DNA of 64,000 nt from Branchiostoma belcheri (taxonomy: Eukaryota > Chordata > Leptocardii > Amphioxiformes > Branchiostomatidae). The stretch lies in the NCBI RefSeq assembly GCF_001625305.1, contig NW_017804032.1, positions 738,852 to 802,851 of the forward strand, written 5' to 3'. The notes below the pieces were generated by a model, which was not told the DNA's origin, did not search any database, and saw only the letters and a list, made by a program, of their open reading frames with translations. Position numbers and translations under genes: made by a program. Each line of letters starts with the position of its first letter. The stretch's first letter is position 1. Positions 25,601 to 38,095 of this stretch are shown one piece after another.

Positions 25601-28575
25601 GTTGAGTGGTTGAGTGATTCAAACCTTACAGTCTGGTCTCTGGGTTGACATCTTGAAAAGGTGATAGTCACCTGCTATGTCAAATGCCTCGCCAAAAGTG
25701 ATTAATCTTACTACCTATAGTAAATAAAAAAATATCACCATAACTGCTAATATAGATAGCAAGTGTATTTGTTTTTTCCTCCCTTGTCATTTTTCTTCTT
25801 CATAATTATTTAATAACATTGGGTCCACCAAATATTTCTATTTGAAAATGTACAAGGATATAACTTGTAAGTTTTTAGAATTATTCATTGTGTTAAACTT
25901 TCTTAAAAAACTGTTTCCCCCATGTTTCCATTCCAACTCGTTACATAGTTATAACCAAGCTACAAACGACATTTTTCACGTCATCCCTATAATAAAATCC
26001 TGCTAGCATAATAATGCCTGTATAGAGTCTTTTATTCAACGATATTGAATAAGTTTTTGTTGGAAAATCCTTTTGTCCCACAAATTTTTTTGTTCAAGAA
26101 TCACATTGTGTTGCGGACTGAATGGGTAATGGTCTGTAATAGAAATTGTATACATGTTTATCCACATAAAGACCACACGGCTTTGCCTAAAAAGGCCTTT
26201 TGCGTATTTTTGTGGCAGCGCTATCTCCGCCATACAGACTACCTCCTATGAGAGGACGCTGTAGTTATTGTTGGAGCTGTCAATCACTACCTGCTTGATA
26301 TTAAACTTGCATTGTAGGGGGCTTATGCAATTTTTCATATCTTTCAATGCTCGGTCTGATAACTGAATGACGCTATATATTTTCCTCTGCAGTTGGGTTG
26401 AGAGAACAACAGCACCCTTCAAGCTAAACACCTGTCAAATGTCTGTTATTTATAGAGAATCTCGCTCTTTTGTTGCTTTGTGTAGGTATGGAATTTTAGA
26501 GACCATATATGTCACGTTTCAGGGTTGTAAATTAAAAATGATGTTTTTCTCCTTTGTGGTTATACATCAGCTAATGTCGTTGGTATTGTTCCCTTTGAAA
26601 TATTTACTGCATATAGATTTCTTTATATATGATTTATTTCTTACTTCCAAAAATGGTACGAGTGTATTATAGAATAGAAGACATAATTGTAAGTTAAAGT
26701 GTTAGTTTAGGAATGACAACTCTATGAGACCTTAAATAAACAGAGTAGGCAAAATTCTTTTTGGATTAGAATAATCAGGCCAAGCTTAAACAGCAAGGTA
26801 TACACATAGAGAAAGGAACAAATGGTAATAAACATATTATTGATATTACCCTTACAATAGGAGCTACAATCTTTGCATATTATTTTTAAAAATCATTAAC
26901 GTAACTCTAAGTGCATATACATGTAGTGGCACCTGCAAAGTTATAGACTTATACGATAATATCAGTCAATTTGAAATCTAACTTTACCGATTGTCTAATA
27001 TTTTGAGGTCTGTCATTTTTCATACATTCAACATTTTCACATGAAAAATGTGAAGACATATTTATTGAACTTGCACGTTGACTGCTGACATCTGAGTTGA
27101 GGTGGGTATTTCCAAACCAGGAAATTAAAGTCCTTTGAATAGTCATCTTTTTCAGGTGAAATCCCGATAACAACAGCAACCAAACTTTCAGCACCACATC
27201 AATCAACCATGTTCTCACACTGTTTCCATCTCTCTTTCTACATGTAGAACCATGGAACTCCAACCAAAATCGCTATGACCTGTTGCACTTTCTCATCTCC
27301 TTTGTGCAGTGCGGTCCAAATAATCTTGACTGTTGACCCACGATCATATCATATTTCTTCTGTTTGTTTGAGAAAGCCAGGAAATATTTCCCCCTTTGAA
27401 GCGTCTTTTACAAAGTTCTGCGTGAAGGTATAGAAGAAGTTTCTATAAGATTATAGTAAGTTCATTCGTCATATAGCGCTGCTAGATGGATGTTTCATAC
27501 ACTTTGCCTTTGTTTAGTTGTATATTTTGTTTGGACACGCTTGGTACGAATGTAATTATGATAATTATTGTCTAGTTTCTACCATAGTTTTCCTAACTAT
27601 CGCTGTCAGTTTCCCACTTTTCCATAATACGTCCGTAGCTGTCTGTAAATCATGCCCATCATAACATATGGACGCTGCCGTGTCTATTAAGATGTGTTAG
27701 ATATCTTCCTTTCACGTCTCTCACCTTTTATGACTTCCTTTTTTCCAATAAAAATGACCTCGCCTTTGTCCGTCCGACATGAAGAAACAGTTTAGATCTC
27801 CCACCGCCGATAAAACGGGTCTGCGTAAGCGCGGGCGCGTCCCGGGTTTATTCAGCCGGACTGGCAGGTGTCTTTGAATGCGGAGTCCATTTCTCGTATC
27901 AGAGCGGGTAGTGTGCTGCTGCCTTTGTCAGCGCCTCAGCCCACACAATCCTAACCTATCTCCCAGGCTTCTCCCCTGAAAGACCACACCGCATAAAAGA
28001 GATCCTTTATTACTATAGAAGCCCTCTTTGGGCTGCCCTTCGCTCTGCAGTCTGTCAACTCTGAAGATGGATTAACGATATATTTACTCTTTTTTGTTAC
28101 AGGTGGGATAGGCCTGTCTGTTATCGTGGTCGGTTTTCCAGGAGAAAGGGGGTATCCCGTCCGAAATCTCAAACTTGCTGTGCGCTTGAGCTTCAAGAAT
28201 CGTCAGCTTTTTTTTTACACGTCTGCCAGGTAATCCCTCTTTCTATACAAAGTTTGGGGCTGATCTTTTTTGCCTTTGTTGCGGCTGGGTTTCATCATTT
28301 ACTGCGGTTGGTCATGCCTTGGTGATAAGGTGAAAGTGTGCTGGACTGACTTTCACTTTCGTAACATCTCCCACGGCGACGGCATGATTGACAGGTTGGT
28401 CAGCCGGATTAGACAAACTTTTTGTCCAGTTCGATGATGTCGTTCAGGTGTTACAGTATATGTCTGGAAATCTAACTTCAAGTTCAACATCAAAATTGTG
28501 TTTGGCTGTATTGATATAAATCTCATGGAGCAATGAAATATAGTCACAAACAATATCAGAGCTTGAAATATTGGA
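25601..28575. other. gene desert containing a candidate enhancer
   Basis: No gene was recognised. The segment 26030-26400 contains a perfect PBX/MEIS decamer (CTGTCAATCA, 26277-26286). The segment 27500-28400 is described separately as a candidate enhancer. The rest is AT-rich. Confidence 0.45.
27506..28394. promoter_or_regulatory. candidate developmental enhancer (SOX/TCF and PBX/MEIS motifs)
   Basis: The word GCCTTTGT, a SOX/TCF-type core, occurs at 27506-27513, 27762-27769, 27921-27928 and 28272-28279. A perfect PBX-MEIS decamer TGATTGACAG lies at 28385-28394. The segment is GC-richer than its flanks and lacks repeats. Enhancer function is inferred from motif clustering in the SoxB2 desert. 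Confidence 0.4.
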
Positions 28576-28714
28576 TATATGCAGGTTAGTTTCTACATTA
28601 AAATTGGAGTTGTGCAGGTATTTCTGATGTCTACCTGCACCTAACCTGCACTGGTCCATGTACTGGGTATATGCAGGTTAGTGCAGGTAAAATTGGAGCT
28701 GTGCAGGTATTTCT
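28576..28714. repeat. local duplication rich in TGCAGGT
   Basis: Two related blocks (about 28576-28629 and 28671-28714) share ATATGCAGGTTAGT and AAAATTGGAG.TGTGCAGGTATTTCTG. Between them lies an inverted stretch, ACCTGCACCTAACCTGCACT. Some intervening bases are lost in the second block. Confidence 0.75.
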
Positions 28715-28973
28715 GCTGGCCTTGTTACACTTGGTTAGGCCACACTGACATAATTTTAGGAAGACCTCCAAACTAGTGCGCACTGGCGAATAATAAAAAA
28801 ATTCCTGACAAAAATATGCTGCTAAACCACAGGAATACAAAGCTGGTATTGTGAATTTGCGGAAGTAGTAGTAGTATACTTGACTATTTTTACGACAAGA
28901 CGGCATATGCTACCCTTTTGCAGCATTTATGAGACGGCACTGTACTGAGTTCTTGAGTTCTGTGGAGCTTGGG

Positions 28974-29057
28974 CAGCCTGGGTGCCATCCTCCGTTGTTA
29001 CCGCCGGCTTCCTACTGTTGCTAGCTACCATGGACTACGGAGGATGGCACCCAGGCC
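28974..29057. mobile_element. miniature inverted-repeat element (hairpin)
   Basis: A perfect 19-bp inverted repeat GCCTGGGTGCCATCCTCCG (28976-28994 and 29038-29056) encloses about 43 bp. The ends resemble those of the 34010-34707 element (TAGCCTGGGTACCATCC), so this is likely an older, shorter relative. No clear target duplication remains. Confidence 0.75.
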
Positions 29058-29271
29058 AGAGCCTCAGAGGAAGTAATTTTTTGGGGGGACAGGCAAAAAT
29101 CAATGTGTGCATGGATGTCATGCATAAATTAAATCAATGTGGCCTTATGGAGTGTCCACTGACATAACCAACCCTGTTATAATGCCACAGCTGTTACAGA
29201 CACCCCAACAGTCCATCAGTACAGCCAACAAAGTCATGACCCTGACTTTGATGGGTGTTATTGTTTACTTA

Positions 29272-29614
29272 GGCTACATCGATTTGATTTGTTGGTTCTT
29301 GGATTTTTTAAGGAAAAATATGAAGTAACACTGCAATAAAAAAAAACAGGAAATATGCATCCTATGCTGACCTCAAAGATTGCATACTGGGCTAGTTTGT
29401 AATCCAAACAATGAATTTTGAAATTAAATCAAACTGCATTGATTGCATGGAAAAGCTAGGTCTAATATCTAGGAAGACAAGGACTTTTGTCAACTGTCAA
29501 GGCCAAAATATGAGCATTTTGGAGTTGATTGAGAACCTGAATTTTTTTTTTTTTGTAAATAAAAAAAAAGAAAGAGAGCTAATCCAAGAACCGATTCATT
29601 AGATTGGTGTGGCC
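29272..29614. mobile_element. PIF/Harbinger-like MITE, diverged copy
   Basis: The left end GGCTACATCGATTTGATTTG and right end TTAGATTGGTGTGGCC are diverged versions of the 19625-20004 family ends. TTA precedes it and TAT follows it. It is non-coding. Confidence 0.8.
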
Positions 29615-32530
29615 TATGCAAAAAAGAAATGTACGTCAACTGTATACTGTAAATTCATTATTTTCTTTTCGTGGGCACTTAATTGGCAGCTAAGGGGTGC
29701 CTTTCCAGAAACTTCTACCTGGAAACCAAGTTGCTTCAATGTAAGCGGCTTCCTCTTTCACAAATCACGTTTCACACTCTTATGTTGTATTTCAAAGAAA
29801 TTGAAGGGGCGTTCTTTTCTGTACAGCCGTCATTAACAGCATTTCGTGTACGTAAACGGTTTCGTGACATTTGTGCTGACGCACGCTCAACAGTTTCCTC
29901 AGGCTTTCAGACGTTAATGAGCAAAAAATACAAAGCTGTTCTTTTTTTCTATCTTCGAGGCTCATATTACTGACTTGACCTGATTTTATTGAAATTTGTG
30001 TTGCGCAACACCACTTTTCCTCTTTTGCATAAATTATGGTTATGATCATTAACTGTTTACAATTTACTATCAAATGTCCCTAGTAGTTTGATGAAACCAT
30101 GTATGTACACAAATCACCAGAACAATCACAAAACAAACCTGTATCAGCTGTATAAAAGTTTGTGATGATGCAATATACATGTATGTTGCAAAAATGCTTC
30201 AGTAGGATGAGGGTTAAATATAACCTTCTTATAAGAAAGCAGGTCACTGTCTTAAACTTGGGGACACTTCACTCCACGCCTGCCATGGTTCCTGTTCACC
30301 TGTTCAGCCTACTTGACACCTTGTCTTCTGCGGAATTGTCGGAATCTCGCCAGCCTCTTGTCCGGCAACATACCGTGGGAGGGGGCCAGGTAAACAAGCC
30401 ATTCAGGGGTGCATGGGTGACAGAACACCTCACCGTCTCACCTACAGTACTGTTAACTCCCATGGAGTACATGTGTGTGAAATATGCAAGGTCTGGTCCT
30501 GTTATAAGAGGTAACATACTCATAGACTCACACACGTTCACACTTGAGCTAAGAAAAATGATTCGGATTATTCGTCGAATTGTTTCAAAATTCATCAACC
30601 TGATAGATTTTCTGCAAAACGATCAGAGAATAAACTACCTCCGGGAGGTAGTTCAAGATATTTGCAGCAGATTCGAATCGGCCGAAACAGCGAGTGTGAA
30701 CGCAAAGTCAGACTGAGTAAAAATGTAGATTATTTCTGGATGCTTTGAGTGACATCCATCACTTTTCTTCAGCATTACTGTTGTCAGAACTAGTCAACAC
30801 TCAGGTATAAGAAGTAGTAGAGTTTGAATTGAATTTAGCATGTCTAACCTCGTTCATTGGAAATTTAATATAACTTTTTGTAACTACTACCGTACTGGTA
30901 ATAATGAAAGAAAACAAAGGACAGGTGAATAGTGCTTCATTAGAAAAAAAATGAAAACTTAAGATCGCTGAAAATACATCCTGGTGTTATCTTTCAAAGG
31001 AAAATGACATCAAACGGAAAATGACATCACCGCTGGCACTTCCTCTTCCTTGTAACCTACACCCTTCGCACACACAATAGCCAAGTCACATCCCAACTAA
31101 ATATGGCTACGTTTCGGCCGAATCCGACCCCGTTCGTAGCCGCTTTTTTTGTCCCGCCTTTATCGCGCTTCTAACCTTTTGGGCCAGGGGGTGGGAGAAA
31201 TTATACAAAGTGAGTTATCCGAAGTCGGGGCCCTAATTACGTTTAAATAACAGGGCAAACATGTTGTGCGTTCTTTGTTTCTGACTGCATCACTCACAAG
31301 GTAAGGCCTGCACCATTTAACATGAATGGCCTGGTGACTTCAGGGCCAATTAAGGAGAAAGAGAAGGACCCGTCTGTCTGTTCATCGGGAAGTTGGAACA
31401 GATTAGTGTTAAAGGGTAATAAAAGGATGAGGAAACACAATTACCTAGTAGGGTTCCTTTTTGTCTTGTTTGTCAGATAATTATGTTAGAGATGTTGGAG
31501 GCTATTGGAGGGAAGAATGGTTGGCTCTTTTTGCTGCTCTGCGCTGAATTCCTCTCGGAATATCTGGACGCAGGCTTTTCTTATGATGACACCTGAGTCA
31601 GGCATATGTCAAATTCATTGTACAGTTGTAACTCTTGAGTCAGTATTTTGGCTAACATACATATGTTTCAATCATAACTTCATCAAGATTTTATTAAAAG
31701 TTATTAATCATACCCTTTAATACTAATCAAATTCTGTAAAATCTGGTTGTTGTTGCTACAGTTTTTATTCTGTTATGATATGACATGATATGATATGTTA
31801 GAACCATTCTAGAACAGACTTCCACATTCCTATATTTCAGGTATAACTGAGTGAAGAATACCATGGCCAAACTGGTCCCTGGAGATACAGGTAGACAAAG
31901 GTAAATCATCAAATGCTTCAACATCTACTAAGTGGTAAAAAACTAGTTTCATTGTTCATTGCAATTAGAATTTTCACCAGAAGTTTAAGTCCATATTTTA
32001 AAGTCTACTTTGTGTCTTCTTTGTTTAGAACAGTCACACTTCCAGGTTTTGCACACCTGGCAATTGAATGTGAATAGATTTTAGGTCAGGTAAATTTTAC
32101 CTGTTGATTCAGAGGTTTAATTATCTGGATGTGGCTTAACCAGGTGTTCACCAGATTGAACTGAAGATGTATAGATTATGTCCCAAGAGAGGAAATAAAA
32201 CCTTTAAGAGTCGTCTCCTCAAAATGTCTTGTATCATGTGATGCCTGCTTGATCATGTGTACAATGTAGTTGTCATTGAACAGTATCTATTTTAAACCAA
32301 AGAAAACAATTATTACTTTACAAGAGTGTTTCAAAATATTGTGTAATGGTAAAGTTGATTAAAATTCTATATATTGAGCAAAAGATTGCCAAATTTGTGT
32401 ATCGAAAATACCCTTACTATACTCAATCTTAGCCTTAGATTAGAACTTTCAACTCTTTTTAACCCCTTTCCTGCTGCACACTACTTTGGGTGCGTTTGAC
32501 ATGGAAACGGTTAAACACAAAAGCAAGCCA
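29615..32530. other. non-coding, with one unexplained open frame
   Basis: There is no recognised gene. A 184-codon open frame runs from 30162 to 30716 on the plus strand but resembles no family I know and shows no clear exon signals, so I do not call it a gene. A 17-bp tandem duplication (GGAAAATGACATCA core) lies at 30999-31032. The segment 31060-31480 is GC-richer. Confidence 0.45.
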
Positions 32531-32688
32531 TAATCTCCAAGCAGATGTTTTGTTGGCTGCAAGAAAGCATCAGATTGGCTTGCATTGAAAAAAAAGAGAG
32601 AGATACCAGTACAAAAAAAAAAAAGCCAGAGAAAAACATATTAACATGTCAAAAGTAATCTTAAGCCTAAACCTCTGCTTGGAGAGTA
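32531..32688. mobile_element. MITE related to 8030-8572
   Basis: The ends TAATCTCCAAGCAGATG and CTCTGCTTGGAGAGTA are inverted. Both match the 8030-8572 family ends and subterminal bases. No 9-bp duplication survives. Confidence 0.7.
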
Positions 32689-33884
32689 GAGTACTGGAGC
32701 CATGTCCTCCACCCTGGGACATACAGCCTGATCTCCCTGTGCCCTGAGACCAGTGGACTGTGTCCCCAAACTTCCATTAGATTACAGAAACACTATATCT
32801 TCAGCGCAAATCTAATCACCAACAAATCTCACAGCCTTTCAGCCTCCCCTGAGCAGATAAAACTTTCCTAAGACGACAAAAGCCGGCAATATTAATCTAA
32901 TTGCTGAGAGAAACAGGACCTTTGTGTGGACTGAATGACCAGATCAGGAAAGATAATGGCATTTCCGAGGGCTATTGTAACCAAATCCCAGTATAAGCCT
33001 GTGTTAGCAGGACTGGTGTGCTGTCTGCTATGGTTCGAGAAAATACAGAGCAGCGCAGGAAAGAAGAAAATCCCTGCCGAACAACTGGTGTTGTGGCTGT
33101 AAGTCGTGAACGCGGCCTGGAAAAATTGGATAAAGCATCGTCAGTAACTGGGCGTGAGAGCTAGGCTAACTTATTTAGGAACAAAACGTGGTTTTAAAGT
33201 GGTTTGAGATTAACATATTTTGGGTCACATGCTTTGATGAAGTGTCCAATGCTGGTGCATGTACAATCAATTGCTGTGAAGCAACAGAATATTTTTTAAA
33301 AGCTTGTACTTGATTCAAGAATGGGAAACTGTTGTTATTTTTGGATCGTGACAACATTTTAAACATTAAAAAATGTGAAATGAATTGATAAGCACAAAAT
33401 GTAGGTCAATATGGTCACTTTTTTCCCTTTTTGCATAATGCTTTCTGCCTGGTACCTACTTTTTGGTTTTCTCATCGTTAAAGTTACATTAAGTGACCTT
33501 TTGTGAAGCATTGTACAACCTTAAGACTTAGAAACCCTAATTAAGACCCATTCTTCCTCCACCTGAGTAATTTTCACACCTTCCTACCCACCTGAAGCCT
33601 TAATTACTGTCCCCTGTCAAACCAGAAAGTCGGGGTAGAAAAGACTTAACTGCTTTAATCTGCCGGCATTTGGAACTGAAAGGGCTCCTTTGTTCTCTGA
33701 CTTTAGAACAATTTACAAGATTTATTGGTTGTGATTATTGAAACAAAGGCGTCCAGGTGGCACCTCCCTATGTCCTGAATCCATATTATCCCTCGCTCAA
33801 TTACCTGCATTGTGATGAAATGTTGTTATAATCAACCCCATTCAACCGAAAAAGGAAGATTTGTACATCTTTTAAAAGCCTGTG
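32689..33884. other. non-coding, nothing recognised
   Basis: No gene is recognised. An ACAAAGGC (SOX/TCF-type) word lies at 33743-33750 in a modestly GC-richer stretch, 33590-33800. Confidence 0.45.
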
Positions 33885-35200
33885 GTAAAGGAGTGCATCT
33901 GTTTTATGATAGTTCATTTTTCTGCCTGTGAAAAATCATCCCATTTGCTGCCACACTTGCAGAATTCAACCCCCAAAAGATTGAGATTTTTGAAAGAGCA
34001 GCATCTCATTAGCCTGGGTACCATCCCCAGTAGTATATTCGCAAACTCTATAACTGGGTCTGGACTTGCACACATATAAAACGATTGGTCATGACGTCAC
34101 GTAATGAGCTAGCCCGAGCAGCGGGGCTTCATTTGATTGGCTGAGCCTCAGAGGCGACGGCCAATGGCGCACCTGCATTATTCAAGTGATGTTTGTTGTT
34201 TTGTAAACACAGATCTTCGCGCGAGTGTTCCTTTTCTCGGTGCGTTCTTTTTTTACCGGTAGGACGCCCAAAACATCACAAACGAAATTATTCAATGCAT
34301 CTTTTTGCCCATTTTATTCCGTCTAAATCGTCCAAAACGGACGTGATTGCGAGGTCAACATCAACCTCCGTGAGCTCAGCGGCTTGTGCGTTAGCCATGT
34401 TGATGATTTATCACGGAAAGACTGACTACGGCTATATCATGTGCGCTTTAGCGTACGGTTCGCCGTCGGACATGTTGATGATAAGGCGTTCGGACGTTCG
34501 AACGGACGCTAACGTCGCCGTTCGGACATCCGAACAGCCCTTACCTAATATGTACACACCCAAAAAAGGGCTTAGACGAGTAGGACCAATCAGCGCGCTC
34601 GTTCAAAATCTGAACGAATATTTAGACTCCAGACGCTACATATGTGTGCAAGTCCAGACCCAGTTATAGAGTTTGCGAATATACTACTGGGGATGGTACC
34701 CAGGCTAGCATCTCATTGCACCTGTTTTATGACTTTTCATTTTTTCAGATTGAGGAAAAGCATCACATTTGAAGCCACAGCTTCCCCAGAATTTACCCAA
34801 AAAAATAAGTTGTTGACTTTTCGTATACTGTGATGTGACTCAGTGCAATGAAGTTCTGTTTTTATGAATCTCAATGTTTTTTCCATGAGAAAAAGCATCG
34901 CATTTTAAGCCACAGCAGCTGAAAGATTCAACTCCCCAAACAATAAAATCTTGACTTTTCGGAACCAGTGCTGTGGCTTAATGCAATGCATTCTGTTTTA
35001 TGAATTACTGTATCATGTTTTTTTAAGTGAAAAAAAAGCATCACAGTTGAAGCTACAACACCACAACATAATTTGACCCCAGAAATTAAAATGCTGACTT
35101 AATGTAAGAGTGCAGCAGCTCAGTGCATCTGAAACATGCTTTCCCTTCTTTTTTCCAGCGTGAGGAAAAGCGTCACATTTGAAGCTACAGCTGCAGAGCT
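33885..35200. repeat. diverged tandem array of ~120-145-bp units, split by a transposon
   Basis: A unit with the core AAAAGCATCACATTTGAAGC, followed by CACAGC, ATTCAACCCC-like and GACTTTTCG-like blocks, repeats about five times. Core positions are near 33931, 34756, 34891, 35034 and 35166. Subtracting the inserted element (34010-34707 plus its 9-bp duplication) gives periods of about 118, 135, 143 and 132 bp. The units are clearly diverged, so the array is old. Confidence 0.75.
34010..34707. mobile_element. non-autonomous element with 68-bp TIRs and 9-bp TSD (Mutator-like)
   Basis: The left TIR (34010-34077) and right TIR (34640-34707) are perfect inverted copies starting TAGCCTGGGTACCATCC. 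A perfect 9-bp direct repeat GCATCTCAT flanks the element (34001-34009 and 34708-34716). It was inserted into the tandem array. The interior is CpG-rich with TTCGAACGGACG-type palindromic words. A 158-codon open frame (34193-34669) runs into the right TIR and has no known homology. Confidence 0.93.
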
Positions 35201-38095
35201 GGGTAATCTTCTCTGGTAAATGAGTTGCGTTCCCATGTGCAGGATGTTACAGGGCTGTATCTCTCCCCGCCCCAGCCGACAGGACTGAGACAAATGCATT
35301 TTCCTCGAGTAGCATGTCTCAGGATGTGCCGAGGAGATATATCCTGTCGTCAGCCCCGTTTCAGGTTTATCAGCATCTTCAGAAGCTCGCAGGACCGTAA
35401 AGTTTTTCTTGTAAAATGCGTGCCGCATTGTTCCCATTATGGCGAAAACCTTAAGAGGAATTTCCACCTGAATAGGCGGGCATTAAGCTGTAAACGTGAT
35501 TCCATAAACGTTTTATCCCTTCCTGCTCGTGTAAATTGCCAATAGATTGTTTTATGTTTTGGTCGGAGACAGCGTGTTTCACTTTATTATACAGTCTTCA
35601 CCCTCAGATCTCCAGACTCAACCCGAATGCCGCGCCGAGCGTGAAGGCTTTAAAAATTGACGCAGATGAATAGACGGGATTCCCCTTTCAATGAATATTA
35701 TCTCTGGTGTATGGAGTGCAGTACTTAACACTGATGTACTTGGGTAATCCTTGCAGAATATGCCGGCTTTCAAAGGCGGCTTAACACTGCGGCAGGATGC
35801 TACAGCTTTACTGCCTGGCTTTTGATGTCTTTAGCGGCAGAATTGGGATATTTGAAGCCCTGGTACTCAGAACCATTTTACGGGTATTGTCGCTGAGCCC
35901 TCAGGCACCTGTACCGGGGGGATCTCCCCATTCACGGCCTGACCCGACTGTTTTTCCTACCCTGTCTCCTTATCGCGGGTATTTTTGTGGCGGCGCTATC
36001 GCAGTCGGACCATCTGCGAGGGGCGACACGGAGGAGCCGGCTCGTCACGGGATGAAATTCGGCGGGGCTGCCCCGTGTCAGTCCCAATCCGCGTACGCCC
36101 GGTACGCGGGAGTTAACGAGGCCTGCTCCGGGGCATCATTCCCCGCCCGTGGGACCGTCAGGAGCAGTTATCGTGCTCCACCATTCAGGAGGATAATAGC
36201 GGAGGGCTTTTGAAGCCCCGCAATGTGAGCGCCCGGCAGGAATCAGCTTTGTCTCCTTTGTGTGCGCACACAATACATTTGTTAGCTTGCCTTGTAATCT
36301 TTTATGTGCAGCCTTAGCTTGCTAATTGAAGGGGTATTCGCCTCCCAACCCCCTCATTGTTGTTAGGGAAAAATATCCATGTATAGGAGCTAATTTTCTT
36401 TTGTACGGCTTTCACATGCTATCCCTTATTATTCTTTGTGGCTGTTATCAACTGTTCGGGGAGACTTGGTTGCCCCATTCATTACCCATCATTGTCGGCG
36501 TAATTAGCATGCTCGGGGACAGATTCGCATGGCAACCGTTTTTCATATTTTGTTATCTCTTCTGTTGGTTGTCAGACGCTCAATAGGGTTTGGAAATGGG
36601 ATCAGGGGGTCTCCTTTATCGAGCGTTCCGCAGTTCCTTGCAACTTCGTCAGGAGAGGGGAGAGAGCGGCCCTCGGTTCGCGACCCTGTCAGTTTTGAAT
36701 CAGCGGTGTTTCCTGAAGAAAGCTTCCGACGCTGGAGTCATGGCCTTCCAAATTTGACACGGTCCTCGTAAAGATGAGGAGGAACGGAGCGGTAATGCCT
36801 GACGGGCTCCCGCGCTCAAAACAATCCGTTTTATGACAAACCATCGCAAGAATATGGATGAACTGCACTCTGACATTGTTGTATTTTATTTTACATCAAA
36901 GTTATTATAATTCTTTTAACTCAGACACACATAAAAGTTGAGCGGCTTCTCAAAATAATGATCACTTTTGATGCCCTAGTCTATAAACACTTCATGACTG
37001 AGTTATGCCAGTCAATTTTAGGCAAACAGTATCTCCTATATTAATAATTGACATGGTAACAGTTACTGTAAAATTCATTTAAGTTCATAGACTTAAATTT
37101 CACGGCAAGGAAAAACATCAAGAGTTAGGAGTGTCTTTGAAGTTTGCAATATTGAAACAGACCATGCGATGACAGACACAGTACATTTGTGGCTAGAGAT
37201 TACTAGTAGTATTTCATAAAATCACAGAAAACATTTCACTATTTACAGTAAATAAGGAAGGGAGATAGCATCTGACTACTGATCTAAAATGTTACAATTT
37301 CTGGGGGATTCACTTGATATTTAAAAAAAAGAGGTACATGTACTTTAAAAAAATGTGGCATCATGAACAAGAAGATGATAGCAAGAGTAAGACAGCTATT
37401 TATCTTGTCTGGAAAGTTTCTCAACTCAAGTAATGGTGCCTTGTGGAGGTTTTCAACTTCAAAGCAAGAAGAAGCTTCAGAATTTGAATTTGACCAGACA
37501 TATGAGTGCAGCACTAGAAGTACTGTGAGCAACAAAAGAAGACAGAGACAACCCAAACTCAAAGGGGACAACAGCTATCACACAGACATACGTTCAATCA
37601 AATTCTGTGCAGGAATTGAACCTGGGTACTAGTGATAGAGGCATACATACCCCCACTGCACCTTACCCCCTCACCCCTCTACATTTTACAGGATTTTGAG
37701 GGATTTTCCTAAATATCCTGACTCCAAAGCTAGTGAATGAGACACAGAAGATGTGTTCTAAACAGACACACCAGGCTTAAGAAGACCAGTCGCTACAAAT
37801 GTCAGTACTGGCCTTTGGCTACTGTTAATGTGTTCTCCCCTTAACACCAACTGAGAGAAGGTTTCAGGGTGTCTTTAGAGACATAATAGTGTGAAATGAT
37901 GAATGAATGAGGTTCACTTAATGTCATAGCCATTCACTTAAGTTTGCTCAAGTTTTTTTTTTAAATGTTACCACAAGAAAAAGTGTGGTTTCTCAGTACA
38001 CTCACTTCGAAAAAAAAGCATGCAAACTGAAATAAGATATTACTGCCTTCATCATGACATTGAAAAATATACATTTAATGGGTATGCACACTTTT
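35201..38095. other. gene desert with GC-richer islands
   Basis: No gene was recognised. The islands 35560-36310 and 36480-36840 are GC- and CpG-richer and may be regulatory. From about 36850 on the sequence is AT-rich. A 138-codon frame at 35797-36213 has no recognisable content. Confidence 0.45.

Noticed and set aside
34193..34669. 158-codon open frame as a gene
   Set aside because: It lies inside a non-autonomous transposon, runs into its right TIR and resembles no transposase.
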